Of a stretch of 64,000 nt of DNA, positions 13,016-20,499 are shown one piece after another (position 1 is the stretch's first letter; each line of letters begins with the position of its first letter). The notes beneath the pieces were generated by a model. The model did not search any database. It had not been told where the DNA came from and saw nothing but the letters and a program-made list of their open reading frames with translations. Source of the stretch: Streptomyces chartreusis (GTDB lineage: Bacteria > Actinomycetota > Actinomycetes > Streptomycetales > Streptomycetaceae); NCBI RefSeq assembly GCF_008704715.1, contig NZ_CP023689.1, forward strand, positions 3,224,001 through 3,288,000. Direction: 5' to 3'. Position numbers and translations under genes: made by a program.

Positions 13016-15271
13016 TCACTCCGACGCGCCCTCGGCCAGCGCCTGCGGCAGGCGCCCCGTGTGCAGCACCCCCAACCGCTGTGTCGCCCGTGTCAGCGCC
13101 ACGTACAGGTCGCTCGTGCCGTACAGGCCCGGTTCCACCACCAGTACCGAGTCGAACTCCAGGCCCTTGGACTGACGGGGGTCGAGGAGTACGACGCCAC
13201 GGGTCAGGTCGGGCTCGGTGTCCGGCGTGATGCCGTCCAGGTGGGCCGCCAGCTTCCGGTGCAGGTGGCGCGGGGCGATGACCGCGAGCCGGCCCTCGGC
13301 CGGGGTGAGCTCCTCGACGGCCTTCGCAACGGCGCCGGGCAGGTCGTCGGTGGCGCGCACCCAGGGACGTACACCGGTGGACCGTACGGAACTGGGCGGT
13401 TCGAAGTCCGGGTTCTCCGCCCTGACGACCGCCGCCGCGAGGTCCATGATCTCGGCGGGCGTGCGGTAGTTGACGCCCAGGCGGGTGTGCTCCCAGCGGT
13501 CCTCGACGTACGGCTGGAGGATCTTCCGCCACGAGCCGACGCCCGCCGCCTCCGCCGTCTGGGCCGGGTCGCCGACCAGGGTCATCGAGCGGGTCGGGCT
13601 GCGCCGCATCAGCAGCCGCCACGCCATCGGCGACAGCTCCTGCGCCTCGTCGACGATGATGTGCCCGAACGCCCAGGTCCGGTCGGCCGCCGCGCGCTCG
13701 GCGGCGCTGCGGTGGTCGTCCTCCTCGTGGCGCTCGGCGAACCGCTCGGCGTCGATGATGTCGTGCGCGGACAGGACCTCGGAGTCCTCCTCTTCCTTGT
13801 CCTCGAACTCGTAGGTGCGCGAGGCGTACGAGACGTCCAGCACGCCCTGTGCGTAGGCGACCTGTGTCTCCCGCTCCCGCTCGGCCAGCGCCCGCCGCAG
13901 CCTGTCGTCCTCGCCGAGCAGTTCGGCGGCCTCGTCGAGCAGCGGTACGTCCGACACCGTCCACGCCCGGGTCACGGGCCGGCGGATCGCGGCGACGTCC
14001 TCGTCGGGGAGGTAGCCCACGGGGTCGGCGAGGAAGTCCGCGACCAGTCGCTGCGGGGTCAGCCGCGGCCACAGCTGGTCGATGGCGGCCCAGACCTCCG
14101 GGTTCTCGGCGATGTCGTCACGGATCTGCGTGATGTCGCTCGGGTCCAGCAGATTCGTACCGTCGAAGGGGTCGGTCCCGACCCGCTCGGCGTACAGCTC
14201 GGTGAGGGTGTTGAGGATGTGGCCCTCGAAGTGCTCGCGTGCCGCGTTGTGCGGCAGCCGCGCCGCGCGGGCCTTCTCGCGCGCCACCTTCACCAGGCCG
14301 TCGTCGAGCATGAGGATCTCGCGGTCGTGCTCGATGGCGATCACCGGGTCGGGCAGCGCCTGCCAGTCCAGTACGACCTCGGCGAGCACGTCCGCCATGT
14401 CGGCGCGCCCCTTCACCGCGGCCGCCTCCCGGGTGTCGGTCGCGGTCGCCCGCACGCCGGGGAACAGTTCGCCGACGGTGGCCAGCAGCACGCCCGTCTC
14501 GCCCAGCGCGGGCAGGACCTCGCCGATGTAGCCGAGGAAGGCGGGGTTGGGGCCGACGATCAGGACCGCCCGCTTGGCGAGCAGTTCCCGGTGTTCGTAG
14601 AGGAGGTAGGCCGCGCGGTGCAGGGCGACGGCCGTCTTGCCGGTGCCCGGACCGCCCTCCACGACCAGCACCCCGCGGTGCGGCGCCCGGATGATCTCGT
14701 CCTGCTCGGCCTGGATGGTCTGCACGATGTCGTTCATCCGGCCGGTGCGCGCGGTGTTCAGCGCGGCGAGCAGGACCGCGTCGCCGGTCGGGTCCTCGTG
14801 GCCGGTGCGCTCCCGGTCGCCGAGGTCGAGGATCTCGTCGTGCAGGGCGGTGACCGTACGGCCGCCGGTGGTGATGTGCCGCCGGCGCCTGAGGCCCATC
14901 GGGGTGTGGCCGGTGGCCAGGTAGAAGGGCCGGGCGACGTCGGCCCGCCAGTCGACAAGGATCGGCGTGCGCTCGGCGTCGTCGGTGCGCAGGCCGATAC
15001 GGCCGATGTGGTGGGTGGTGCCGGAGGAGAGGTCGATCCGGCCGAAGCAGAGCGAGCCGTCCACGGCGTTCAGCGCGGCGAGCAGCCCCGAGCGCTCGGC
15101 GACCAGGATGTCCCGCTCCAGCCGTGCCTGCATGGGCGTGTTGCCCTGGGCGAGCGCGTCCGTGACGGAGTCCTCGGTGTCACCGCGCAGCGCGTCCACG
15201 CGCGCGTACAGGTCGTCGATGAATTCCTGCTCGCGTCGCATTTCACCGTCTTGAAATTCGGTGTTTGACAA
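13016..15271 (-). CDS. helR: HelD-family RNA polymerase-recycling ATPase (HelR-like)
   Basis: A 751-residue superfamily 1 UvrD/Rep-like protein. The N-terminal coiled coil (MRREQEFIDDLYARVDALR) is typical of HelD proteins that reach into the RNA polymerase channels. Walker A GGPGTGKTAVALHRA, the DEAQ box IIVDEAQELSPM and helicase motifs up to VALTRATQRL are present. HelR proteins remove stalled or rifamycin-bound RNA polymerase from DNA. The start is uncertain: TTG 15271 follows GGGAG with 5-base spacing; ATG 15241 lacks a good site. No canonical rifamycin-associated element is seen upstream, but a TTGCGC-N18-TATATT promoter is. Confidence 0.85.
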   Translation of the reverse strand: MSNTEFQDGEMRREQEFIDDLYARVDALRGDTEDSVTDALAQGNTPMQARLERDILVAERSGLLAALNAVDGSLCFGRIDLSSGTTHHIGRIGLRTDDAERTPILVDWRADVARPFYLATGHTPMGLRRRRHITTGGRTVTALHDEILDLGDRERTGHEDPTGDAVLLAALNTARTGRMNDIVQTIQAEQDEIIRAPHRGVLVVEGGPGTGKTAVALHRAAYLLYEHRELLAKRAVLIVGPNPAFLGYIGEVLPALGETGVLLATVGELFPGVRATATDTREAAAVKGRADMADVLAEVVLDWQALPDPVIAIEHDREILMLDDGLVKVAREKARAARLPHNAAREHFEGHILNTLTELYAERVGTDPFDGTNLLDPSDITQIRDDIAENPEVWAAIDQLWPRLTPQRLVADFLADPVGYLPDEDVAAIRRPVTRAWTVSDVPLLDEAAELLGEDDRLRRALAERERETQVAYAQGVLDVSYASRTYEFEDKEEEDSEVLSAHDIIDAERFAERHEEDDHRSAAERAAADRTWAFGHIIVDEAQELSPMAWRLLMRRSPTRSMTLVGDPAQTAEAAGVGSWRKILQPYVEDRWEHTRLGVNYRTPAEIMDLAAAVVRAENPDFEPPSSVRSTGVRPWVRATDDLPGAVAKAVEELTPAEGRLAVIAPRHLHRKLAAHLDGITPDTEPDLTRGVVLLDPRQSKGLEFDSVLVVEPGLYGTSDLYVALTRATQRLGVLHTGRLPQALAEGASE

Positions 15272-15294
15272 TTCTGCTCCCGCCCGGATATACT
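15265..15294 (+). promoter_or_regulatory. Consensus sigma-70-type promoter pointing toward trxA 3' end
   Basis: TTGACA (15265-15270), an 18-base spacer and TATACT (15289-15294), unusually close to consensus for this genome. It points right, where no forward gene follows before the terminator at 15357-15394. Its -35 box overlaps the proposed TTG start region of helR on the other strand. Confidence 0.7.
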
Positions 15295-15346
15295 GTGCTC
15301 AGTGAACTTCACCGCGACCGAATTCACGCGAAGTCGCGAACCATTG

Positions 15347-15376
15347 AATATACGCAAAGAAATCCCCCGGGCGCAA
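15347..15376 (-). promoter_or_regulatory. Candidate helR promoter
   Basis: Read on the minus strand: TTGCGC (plus 15371-15376), 18-base spacer, TATATT (plus 15347-15352). Predicted start near 15340 gives a ~70-base helR leader. The -35 box sits in the loop of the trxA terminator. Confidence 0.5.
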
Positions 15377-15394
15377 TTGCCCGGGGGGTTTCTT
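15357..15394. terminator. Bidirectional terminator serving trxA and the predicted small RNA
   Basis: CCCCCGGGC (15364-15372) pairs with GCCCGGGGG (15379-15387) around loop GCAATT. Pairing extends outward through an A-rich left flank and a T-rich right flank to 15357 and 15394, giving a U-tract on both strands. It lies 16 bases beyond the trxA stop codon. Confidence 0.85.
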
Positions 15395-15409
15395 GTGTTC
15401 GGGACGGAA

Positions 15410-15742
15410 TCACAGCACGTCGGCGAGCTCCTCCAGAAGCCGCCGCTTGGGCCGTGCGCCCACCATCGACTTCACCGGTTCACCGGCGCGGAAGACCATG
15501 AAGGTCGGCATCGACAGCACCTTGTACGCGTTGGTGGTGTCCGGGTTGGTGTCCACGTCCAGCTGCACCACCTTCAGCCGCTGCCCCTCCTCCGCGGCCA
15601 GGGCCGTGAGCACCGGCCCCATCTGCCGGCAGGGCGGGCACCAGTCCGCGGTGAACTCCACCAGCACCGGCAGCTCCGCCCCGATCACCTCCGTCTCGAA
15701 GTCCGCGTCCGTCACCTCTGCCACGCCCGCCGCCCTGATCAC
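15410..15742 (-). CDS. trxA: Thioredoxin TrxA
   Basis: A 110-residue cytosolic thioredoxin with active site WCPPC (Cys35, Cys38); the central PP replaces the usual GP. The cis-Pro motif SMPTFMVF is present. The start is GTG 15742, overlapping the merR stop (GTGA) with an AGGAG just upstream inside merR, so the two genes are translationally coupled. It reduces protein disulfides and is probably reduced by a thioredoxin reductase encoded elsewhere. Directly followed by a strong terminator. Confidence 0.9.
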   Translation of the reverse strand: MIRAAGVAEVTDADFETEVIGAELPVLVEFTADWCPPCRQMGPVLTALAAEEGQRLKVVQLDVDTNPDTTNAYKVLSMPTFMVFRAGEPVKSMVGARPKRRLLEELADVL

Positions 15743-16125
15743 AGCTCCTGCCCTCCCAGTTCGCACAACGGTGGTTCCCCCTCGGCCATCGACAGCCGCA
15801 GGCCGATCTTGGCCCGCACGGCCCGCAGCTCGCCGATCAGCTCGTCGAGTTCGCCGAGCTTGCGCCGGTAGACCTCGAGCGAGGCGGGACACGAGTCGCC
15901 CTCGGGGTGCCCGGCCCGCAGACACTCCACGAAGGGCCGGGTCTCCTCCAGGTCGAACCCGAAGTCCTGCAACGTCCTGATCTGCCGCAGCAGCTTCAGA
16001 TCGGCCTCGTCGTAGGTCCGATAGCCGTTGCCGCCGCGGCGCGCGGGCAGCAGTCCCCGCGACTCGTAGTAGCGCAAGGTGCGCGTCGTGGTCCCGGCCC
16101 GCGCGGCCAGCTCGCCGATTCGCAT
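15739..16125 (-). CDS. MerR-family transcriptional regulator of trxA operon
   Basis: A 128-residue MerR protein: N-terminal winged HTH MRIGELAARAGTTTRTLRYYESRGLLP, then an antiparallel dimerisation helix. Two cysteines (in VECLRAGHPEGDSCP) sit near the sensor region and one more near the C-terminus, so redox or metal sensing is possible but unproven. The gene is first in an operon with trxA, and its own promoter has the 19-base spacer with internal dyad typical of MerR-activated promoters. The mRNA looks leaderless: TACGTT then 7 bases then ATG. Confidence 0.9.
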   Translation of the reverse strand: MRIGELAARAGTTTRTLRYYESRGLLPARRGGNGYRTYDEADLKLLRQIRTLQDFGFDLEETRPFVECLRAGHPEGDSCPASLEVYRRKLGELDELIGELRAVRAKIGLRLSMAEGEPPLCELGGQEL

Positions 16126-16132
16126 GCGTACG

Positions 16133-16163
16133 AACGTAATCCTTGACGCCGACGTCAGGGCAA
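16133..16163 (-). promoter_or_regulatory. merR-trxA promoter with 19-bp spacer and internal dyad
   Basis: On the minus strand: TTGCCC (plus 16158-16163), a 19-base spacer and TACGTT (plus 16133-16138). The spacer contains the dyad TGACGtcGGCGTCA. A 19-base spacer with a central dyad is diagnostic for MerR-type DNA untwisting. Predicted start coincides with the merR ATG. Confidence 0.7.
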
Positions 16164-16673
16164 CCGCGGCAGGAGCGGCTTTCCCGGCAGCGGCGAGGAC
16201 AGCACGATCGATGTGGTCGTGCGGCCCAGCGCCGAGGTCTGTTCGAGGATCTCCTCCAGGTGGACGGTGTCCTCGACGGCGACCTTCAGGATCCAGCAGT
16301 CCTCCCCGACGACGTGGTGGACCTCGACGATCTCCGGGCGGTCGATCAGCTCCAGGGTGCGGGGGTGGCGCAGGGTGTAGCCGCCGTGCGGGTTGACCCG
16401 GATGAAGGCCTGGATGCCGTAGCCGAGCCGGGCGGGGGCGATCCGCGCGCCGTACCCCGTGATCGCGCCCGCCGCCTCCAGTCGCCGCACCCGCTCGGTG
16501 ACGGCCGCCGGGCTGAGCCGCACCCGCCGGCCCAGCTCGCTGAGCTTGATCCGGCCGTCGGTCTGGAGCAGTTCGAGGATCTGCCGGTCCAGGACGTCGA
16601 AGGCCACCGATGTTTCGACGGCGGACGGACGCAGATGCCGAGGTTCTTTTGGCGCGGTGGCCGGATCTCCCAT
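16155..16673 (-). CDS. Lrp/AsnC-family transcriptional regulator
   Basis: A 172-residue regulator: an N-terminal HTH (FDVLDRQILELLQTDGRIK... LSPAAVTERVRRLE) and a C-terminal RAM/AsnC ligand-binding domain with the HHVVGEDCWILKV beta-alpha-beta core. ATG 16673 follows AAGGGGAAG. It is divergent from the epimerase/aldo-keto reductase pair with only 39 bases between starts, so it may control them. Its 3' end overlaps the merR promoter. The effector, probably an amino acid, is unknown. Confidence 0.9.
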   Translation of the reverse strand: MGDPATAPKEPRHLRPSAVETSVAFDVLDRQILELLQTDGRIKLSELGRRVRLSPAAVTERVRRLEAAGAITGYGARIAPARLGYGIQAFIRVNPHGGYTLRHPRTLELIDRPEIVEVHHVVGEDCWILKVAVEDTVHLEEILEQTSALGRTTTSIVLSSPLPGKPLLPRLP

Positions 16674-16712
16674 GTCTTCCCCTTCAGAACGCGGTGTGAG
16701 GCCGGGAGAATC

Positions 16713-17648
16713 ATGGTCATGCGAAAGGCGCGAGAGGTAAAGGCACGAGAGGTACTCGTCATCGGCGGCAGCCGCTATTTCGGCAAGCGGCTGATCGCCC
16801 GGCTGCTGGCCGCCGGGGACCGGGTGACGGTCCTCAATCGCGGATCGTCGGCGCCGCCGCCCGGCGCGGTCCACCTCGTCGCCGACCGGGACGACGAGAA
16901 GTCCCTGACGGCGGCGCTGGGTTCACGGACCTTCGACGCCGTGGTCGACCAGGTCTGCTACACCCCGCGCCAGGCGTCGATCGCCCGCCGGGTGTTCGCC
17001 GGCCGCACCCGTCGCTATGTGCTGACGTCGACGGTGGAGGTGTACGAGTACGAGGACTCGATCGCCCCCGTGCGCGAGACGGACGTGGACCCGGCGGCCG
17101 TACCCGTCGACCTCGGACTCCCCTGGGACGACCCGGAGTTCCTCGACACCCACTACGGCGAGGGCAAGCGGCAGGCGGAGGCCGTGTTCACCGCCGGTCC
17201 CGGGTTCCCGTTCACGGCGGTGCGGGTCGCCCATGTGCTGGGCGGGGACGACGACTTCACGGGCCGCGTGGAGCACTACGCGAGCCGGATCCGCGCCGGG
17301 ACGCCGATCGCCGTGCCGGTGGTGAACCATCCGGCGACGTACATCCATGTCGAGGAGATCGCCGACTTCCTGTTCTGGGCCGTGGGCCAGGACTTCACCG
17401 GCCCGGTCAACGCCGCCTCGCACGGGCTGCTCACCACCGAGGAACTGTGCGCCGAGATCGCCGCGCACCACCCGGACGGCCGGACCGTCCTGCGGCCCGT
17501 CGAGGTCGGCGAGGTCTCCCCCTTCTCCTTCGCCCGCGCCTACGGCATGGACAACTCCCGCGCCACCCGGCTCGGTTTCCGCTTCACGCACGCCCGGCAG
17601 TGGCTCCCGAAGGCCCTCGCCGAGACCCTCGGAAAGGACGGCGGCTGA
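16713..17648 (+). CDS. NAD-dependent epimerase/dehydratase family protein
   Basis: A 311-residue extended short-chain dehydrogenase fold. The nucleotide motif is VLVIGGSRYFGKRL (GxxxxxG); the catalytic-type Tyr-x-x-x-Lys is visible as HYGEGKRQAEAVF; a VNHPATYIHVEEIADFL segment follows. ATG 16713 follows GGGAG; ATG 16719 is an alternative. It lies 1 base before the aldo-keto reductase and opposite the Lrp regulator. The substrate is unknown; nucleotide-sugar or isoflavone-reductase-like roles both fit. Confidence 0.85.
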   Translation: MVMRKAREVKAREVLVIGGSRYFGKRLIARLLAAGDRVTVLNRGSSAPPPGAVHLVADRDDEKSLTAALGSRTFDAVVDQVCYTPRQASIARRVFAGRTRRYVLTSTVEVYEYEDSIAPVRETDVDPAAVPVDLGLPWDDPEFLDTHYGEGKRQAEAVFTAGPGFPFTAVRVAHVLGGDDDFTGRVEHYASRIRAGTPIAVPVVNHPATYIHVEEIADFLFWAVGQDFTGPVNAASHGLLTTEELCAEIAAHHPDGRTVLRPVEVGEVSPFSFARAYGMDNSRATRLGFRFTHARQWLPKALAETLGKDGG

Positions 17649-17649
17649 C

Positions 17650-18543
17650 ATGCGCCACCGCACGCTCGGCCCCCTGCGCGTGAGCGCGATCGGCCTCGGC
17701 GCGATGCCGCTTTCCATCGAGGGCCGCCCCGACGAACCGCGCGCCCTGGCCACCGTGCACGCCGCACTCGACTCCGGCGTGACACTGCTGGACACGGCGG
17801 ACTCGTACCATCTGCCGGGCGCCGAGCCGGGGCACAACGAACTCCTCGTCGCCCGCGCGCTGGCCGCGTACGGCGGCGACACCGACGGCGTGCTCGTGGC
17901 CACCAAGGGCGGTCGCGGCCGACCCGCCGACGGCGGCTGGACCGTGGACGGCGACCCGCGCCGGCTGAAGTCCGCCGCCGAGGCGTCACTGCGGCGGCTC
18001 GGCGTCGAGGCGATCGGGCTCTACCAGCTGCACAAGCCCGACCCCGCCGTGCCGTTCGAGGAGTCGGTCGGCGCGCTGCGCGAGCTGCTCGACGAGGGCA
18101 AGATCCGCCTGGCCGGCGTCTCCAACACGGACGCAGACCAGATCCGCGCCGCCCACCGCATCCTCGGCGACCGGCTGGTGTCGGTGCAGAACCGCTACTC
18201 GCCCGCCGTACGGGACAGCGAGGCCGAGCTCCGCCTGTGCGCGGAACTCGGGCTCGCGTTCCTGCCGTGGAGCCCGCTCGGCGGCATCTCGCGCAGCTCG
18301 CTCGACGGGCCCTCGCAGCCGACGGCCGCCCGGCCGGGCGCCTTCCATGAAGTGGCGCGGGCGCACGGTGTCAGCCCGCAGCGGGTGGCCCTGGCCTGGC
18401 TGCTGGCGCGGTCCCCGGCAGCGATCCCGATTCCGGGGGCGAGCCGCCCGGAGACGATCCGGGACTCGGCGGCCGCGGCCGACCTGGCGCTGGACGCACA
18501 GGAGCTGGAACTGCTGAACGACGCGGCCGCGCCGGTCGGTTGA
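17650..18543 (+). CDS. Aldo/keto reductase
   Basis: A 297-residue TIM-barrel NADPH oxidoreductase. Catalytic tetrad residues are visible: Asp and Tyr in LLDTADSYHL, Lys in VATKGG and His in YQLHKPDP; the cofactor motif IPIPGASRPETI is near the C-terminus. It begins 1 base after the preceding epimerase stop, so it is co-transcribed. The substrate is not predictable from sequence. Tandem hairpins follow the stop. Confidence 0.9.
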   Translation: MRHRTLGPLRVSAIGLGAMPLSIEGRPDEPRALATVHAALDSGVTLLDTADSYHLPGAEPGHNELLVARALAAYGGDTDGVLVATKGGRGRPADGGWTVDGDPRRLKSAAEASLRRLGVEAIGLYQLHKPDPAVPFEESVGALRELLDEGKIRLAGVSNTDADQIRAAHRILGDRLVSVQNRYSPAVRDSEAELRLCAELGLAFLPWSPLGGISRSSLDGPSQPTAARPGAFHEVARAHGVSPQRVALAWLLARSPAAIPIPGASRPETIRDSAAAADLALDAQELELLNDAAAPVG

Positions 18544-18598
18544 CACCCGCCGACGGTCAGTGATTTGCGGGGGCGGCGAGAGCCCGGGAAACGCTTGA

Positions 18599-18687
18599 CC
18601 GGGCGGCTGAGTGACGGGGGACAACTCAGCCGCCCGGCGCATACGGCCGGACGCCCGGCCCCGGTTCAGGCGGGGCCGGACGTCCGG
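18599..18687. terminator. Tandem hairpins between convergent aldo-keto reductase and dctA
   Basis: Hairpin one has perfect 14-base arms (18599-18612 and 18624-18637). Hairpin two pairs CCGGCCCCG (18655-18663) with CGGGGCCGG (18671-18679), extended by GGACG/CGTCC on the outside. The rest of 18544-18795 holds the second repeat copy and nothing coding that I can see. Confidence 0.8.
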
Positions 18688-18714
18688 AGGAGGGAGGGGG
18701 CTGCAAGCCCCTCA

Positions 18715-18741
18715 GGGGCGCGGGGAACTGCGCGACCGGCC
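18715..18741 (+). repeat. 27-base intergenic repeat, copy 2
   Basis: Same 27-base unit as 12928-12954 with one change (ACCGGCC for ACCAGCC). It is preceded by CCCCTCA as in copy 3 and followed by a similar ACGGAC/ACGA tract. Lies between the 3' ends of the aldo-keto reductase and dctA genes. Confidence 0.85.
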
Positions 18742-18795
18742 ACGGACGGACCGCAGCACCCCCGAGCCGCTTTTCCGGCTCTCCCTGCGGAGCGG

Positions 18796-20181
18796 TTACG
18801 CCTTGGCGAGTTCCTTCTCGCCGCCCTGCTCAGGCACCCCGGCCGGCTCGGCGTCGTGGTCGTCCAGGAGGGTCTTCTCGTCGAACGGGATCTCGCCCGC
18901 GAGGACCTGGTCGACCCGACCGCGGTCGATCTCCTTCGTCCAGGTGCCGATCAGCACCGTGGCGACGGCGTTGCCCGCGAAGTTCGTCAGGGCGCGGGCC
19001 TCGCTCATGAAGCGGTCGATGCCGACGATGAGGCCGATGCCGTCCACCAGCGCGGGCTTGTGCGACTGGAGGCCACCGGCCAGGGTCGCGAGGCCGGCAC
19101 CGGTGACACCCGCGGCGCCCTTGGAGGCGACCAGCAGGAAGAGCAGCAGCGGGATCTGCTCGCCGATCGACATCGGCGTACCCATGGCGTCGGCGATGAA
19201 CAGGGACGCCATGGTCATGTAGATCATGGTGCCGTCGAGGTTGAAGGAGTAGCCGGTCGGGACGGTGATGCCGACGACGGGCTTACTGACGCCCAGGTGC
19301 TCCATCTTCGCGATGAGGCGCGGCAGCGCCGACTCGGAGGAGGAGGTCGACAGGATCAGCAGGAACTCACGGCCCAGGTACTTGAAGAACGTGAGGATGT
19401 TCAGGCCCGCGACGATCCGCAGCAGCGCGCCGAGCACGATGAAGACGAAGAGGAAGCAGGTGACGTAGAAGCCGAGCATCAGCACCGCGAGGCTCTTCAG
19501 CGCGTCCAGGCCGGCGGAACCGGTGACGGCGGCGATGGCACCGAAGGCACCGATCGGCGCGGCCCACATGACCATGGCGAGGATGCGGAAGACGAGCCGC
19601 TGGATGTGCTGCACACCGCGCAGGATCGGCTCACCGGCGTTGCCCATGGCCTGGAGCGCGAAGCCGGCGAGCAGGGCGACGAGCAGCGTCTGGAGGACGG
19701 ACTCCGAGGTGAAGGCCGAGACGATCGTGGTCGGGATGATGCCGAGCAGGAACTCGGTGGTGTCCTTGGCCTCGGCGTCGACCTGCGCGTGCCCGGCGTC
19801 CTTGATGGCGTCCGTGACGGCGAGGCCGGTGCCCGGCTCCAGGATGTTGCCGACCACGAGGCCGATGGCGAGCGCGACCAGCGACATCGCGAGGAAGTAG
19901 ACCAGGGCGATACCGCCCACGGCGCCGACCTTGGCGGCCTTGCGTACCGAGCCGATGCCCAGGACGATCGTGCAGAAGATGATCGGCGAGATCATCATCT
20001 TGATCAGGGCGACGAAGCCGGTACCGATGGGCTTCAGCTCGACCGCGAAGTCGGGAGCGGCGAGGCCCACGGTGATACCGAGGGCGACCGCGATGATCAC
20101 CGCGATGTAGAGATAGTGCGTGCGGTCCCGTTTGGCGACGGGTGCGGCAGGTGCCGTATCGGGGGAACTGGCGGCGGCCAC
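18796..20181 (-). CDS. dctA: C4-dicarboxylate transporter DctA (DAACS family)
   Basis: A 461-residue cation-coupled symporter for succinate, fumarate or malate. It has the family fold with about 8 membrane helices and two re-entrant loops: serine-rich STSSSESALPRL, ligand motif GYSFNLDGT and a GIDRFMSEARALTNFAGN metal/substrate motif. GTG 20181 was chosen because AAGGAGGG lies 7 bases upstream; a longer GTG frame to 20232 lacks a site. A DcuS/DcuR-type sensor pair lies on the other side of the TnpB element, the usual partner of such carriers. Confidence 0.93.
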   Translation of the reverse strand: MAAASSPDTAPAAPVAKRDRTHYLYIAVIIAVALGITVGLAAPDFAVELKPIGTGFVALIKMMISPIIFCTIVLGIGSVRKAAKVGAVGGIALVYFLAMSLVALAIGLVVGNILEPGTGLAVTDAIKDAGHAQVDAEAKDTTEFLLGIIPTTIVSAFTSESVLQTLLVALLAGFALQAMGNAGEPILRGVQHIQRLVFRILAMVMWAAPIGAFGAIAAVTGSAGLDALKSLAVLMLGFYVTCFLFVFIVLGALLRIVAGLNILTFFKYLGREFLLILSTSSSESALPRLIAKMEHLGVSKPVVGITVPTGYSFNLDGTMIYMTMASLFIADAMGTPMSIGEQIPLLLFLLVASKGAAGVTGAGLATLAGGLQSHKPALVDGIGLIVGIDRFMSEARALTNFAGNAVATVLIGTWTKEIDRGRVDQVLAGEIPFDEKTLLDDHDAEPAGVPEQGGEKELAKA

Positions 20182-20499
20182 GGCTGCCCTCCTTGACGTC
20201 TTCGTCGGTTTTGTCACCGGCGTGCGGCTCACGTCCGGGGTGGGGGGTCGCTGATCGGCTGCCGAGCCCCGGGGGAACGGGGTCGTATTTCAGCGATGCG
20301 GTGACTATCTCCCGCGGTGTGAGGGCGGTCACCCTTCCGTTCATTTAGTTCACCAGCGCCTTCGGGAAGACCTTGAAGCGAACGCATGTACCCACATTCA
20401 CCGACCGGGGTGGATGTGATCGCGTTTGGCACACATGAATGGGTGTCGTACGTACGGTCTCAGCAGGGAGAGCCGGGCGACGGAGGGGGGCGACGGCGG

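Larger units (their letters stand above)
15302..15394 (+). ncRNA. Predicted ~90-nt small RNA antisense to the helR leader
   Basis: Predicted from the consensus promoter upstream (start near 15302) and the strong intrinsic terminator ending near 15394. The interval has no convincing ribosome binding site or coding frame. It can fold a 5' stem CGCGAC (15313-15318) with GTCGCG (15333-15338) plus the terminator stem. It would overlap about 40 bases of the helR leader if helR starts from the opposing TATATT promoter. No transcript data available; inferred from signals only. Confidence 0.5.

Noticed and set aside
13061..15268. Long forward open frame opposite helR
   Set aside because: GC-rich shadow frame without recognisable domains; HelR motifs on the minus strand are complete.
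15272..15409. Rifamycin-associated element upstream of helR
   Set aside because: I looked for the 19-base inverted repeat described for rifamycin-responsive genes and found none; only generic promoter boxes are present.
20413..20435. CRP-like site TGTGATCGCG...GGCACACA upstream of tnpB
   Set aside because: Half-site spacing is one base too long for the streptomycete Crp consensus I know, and it lies within probable element sequence.
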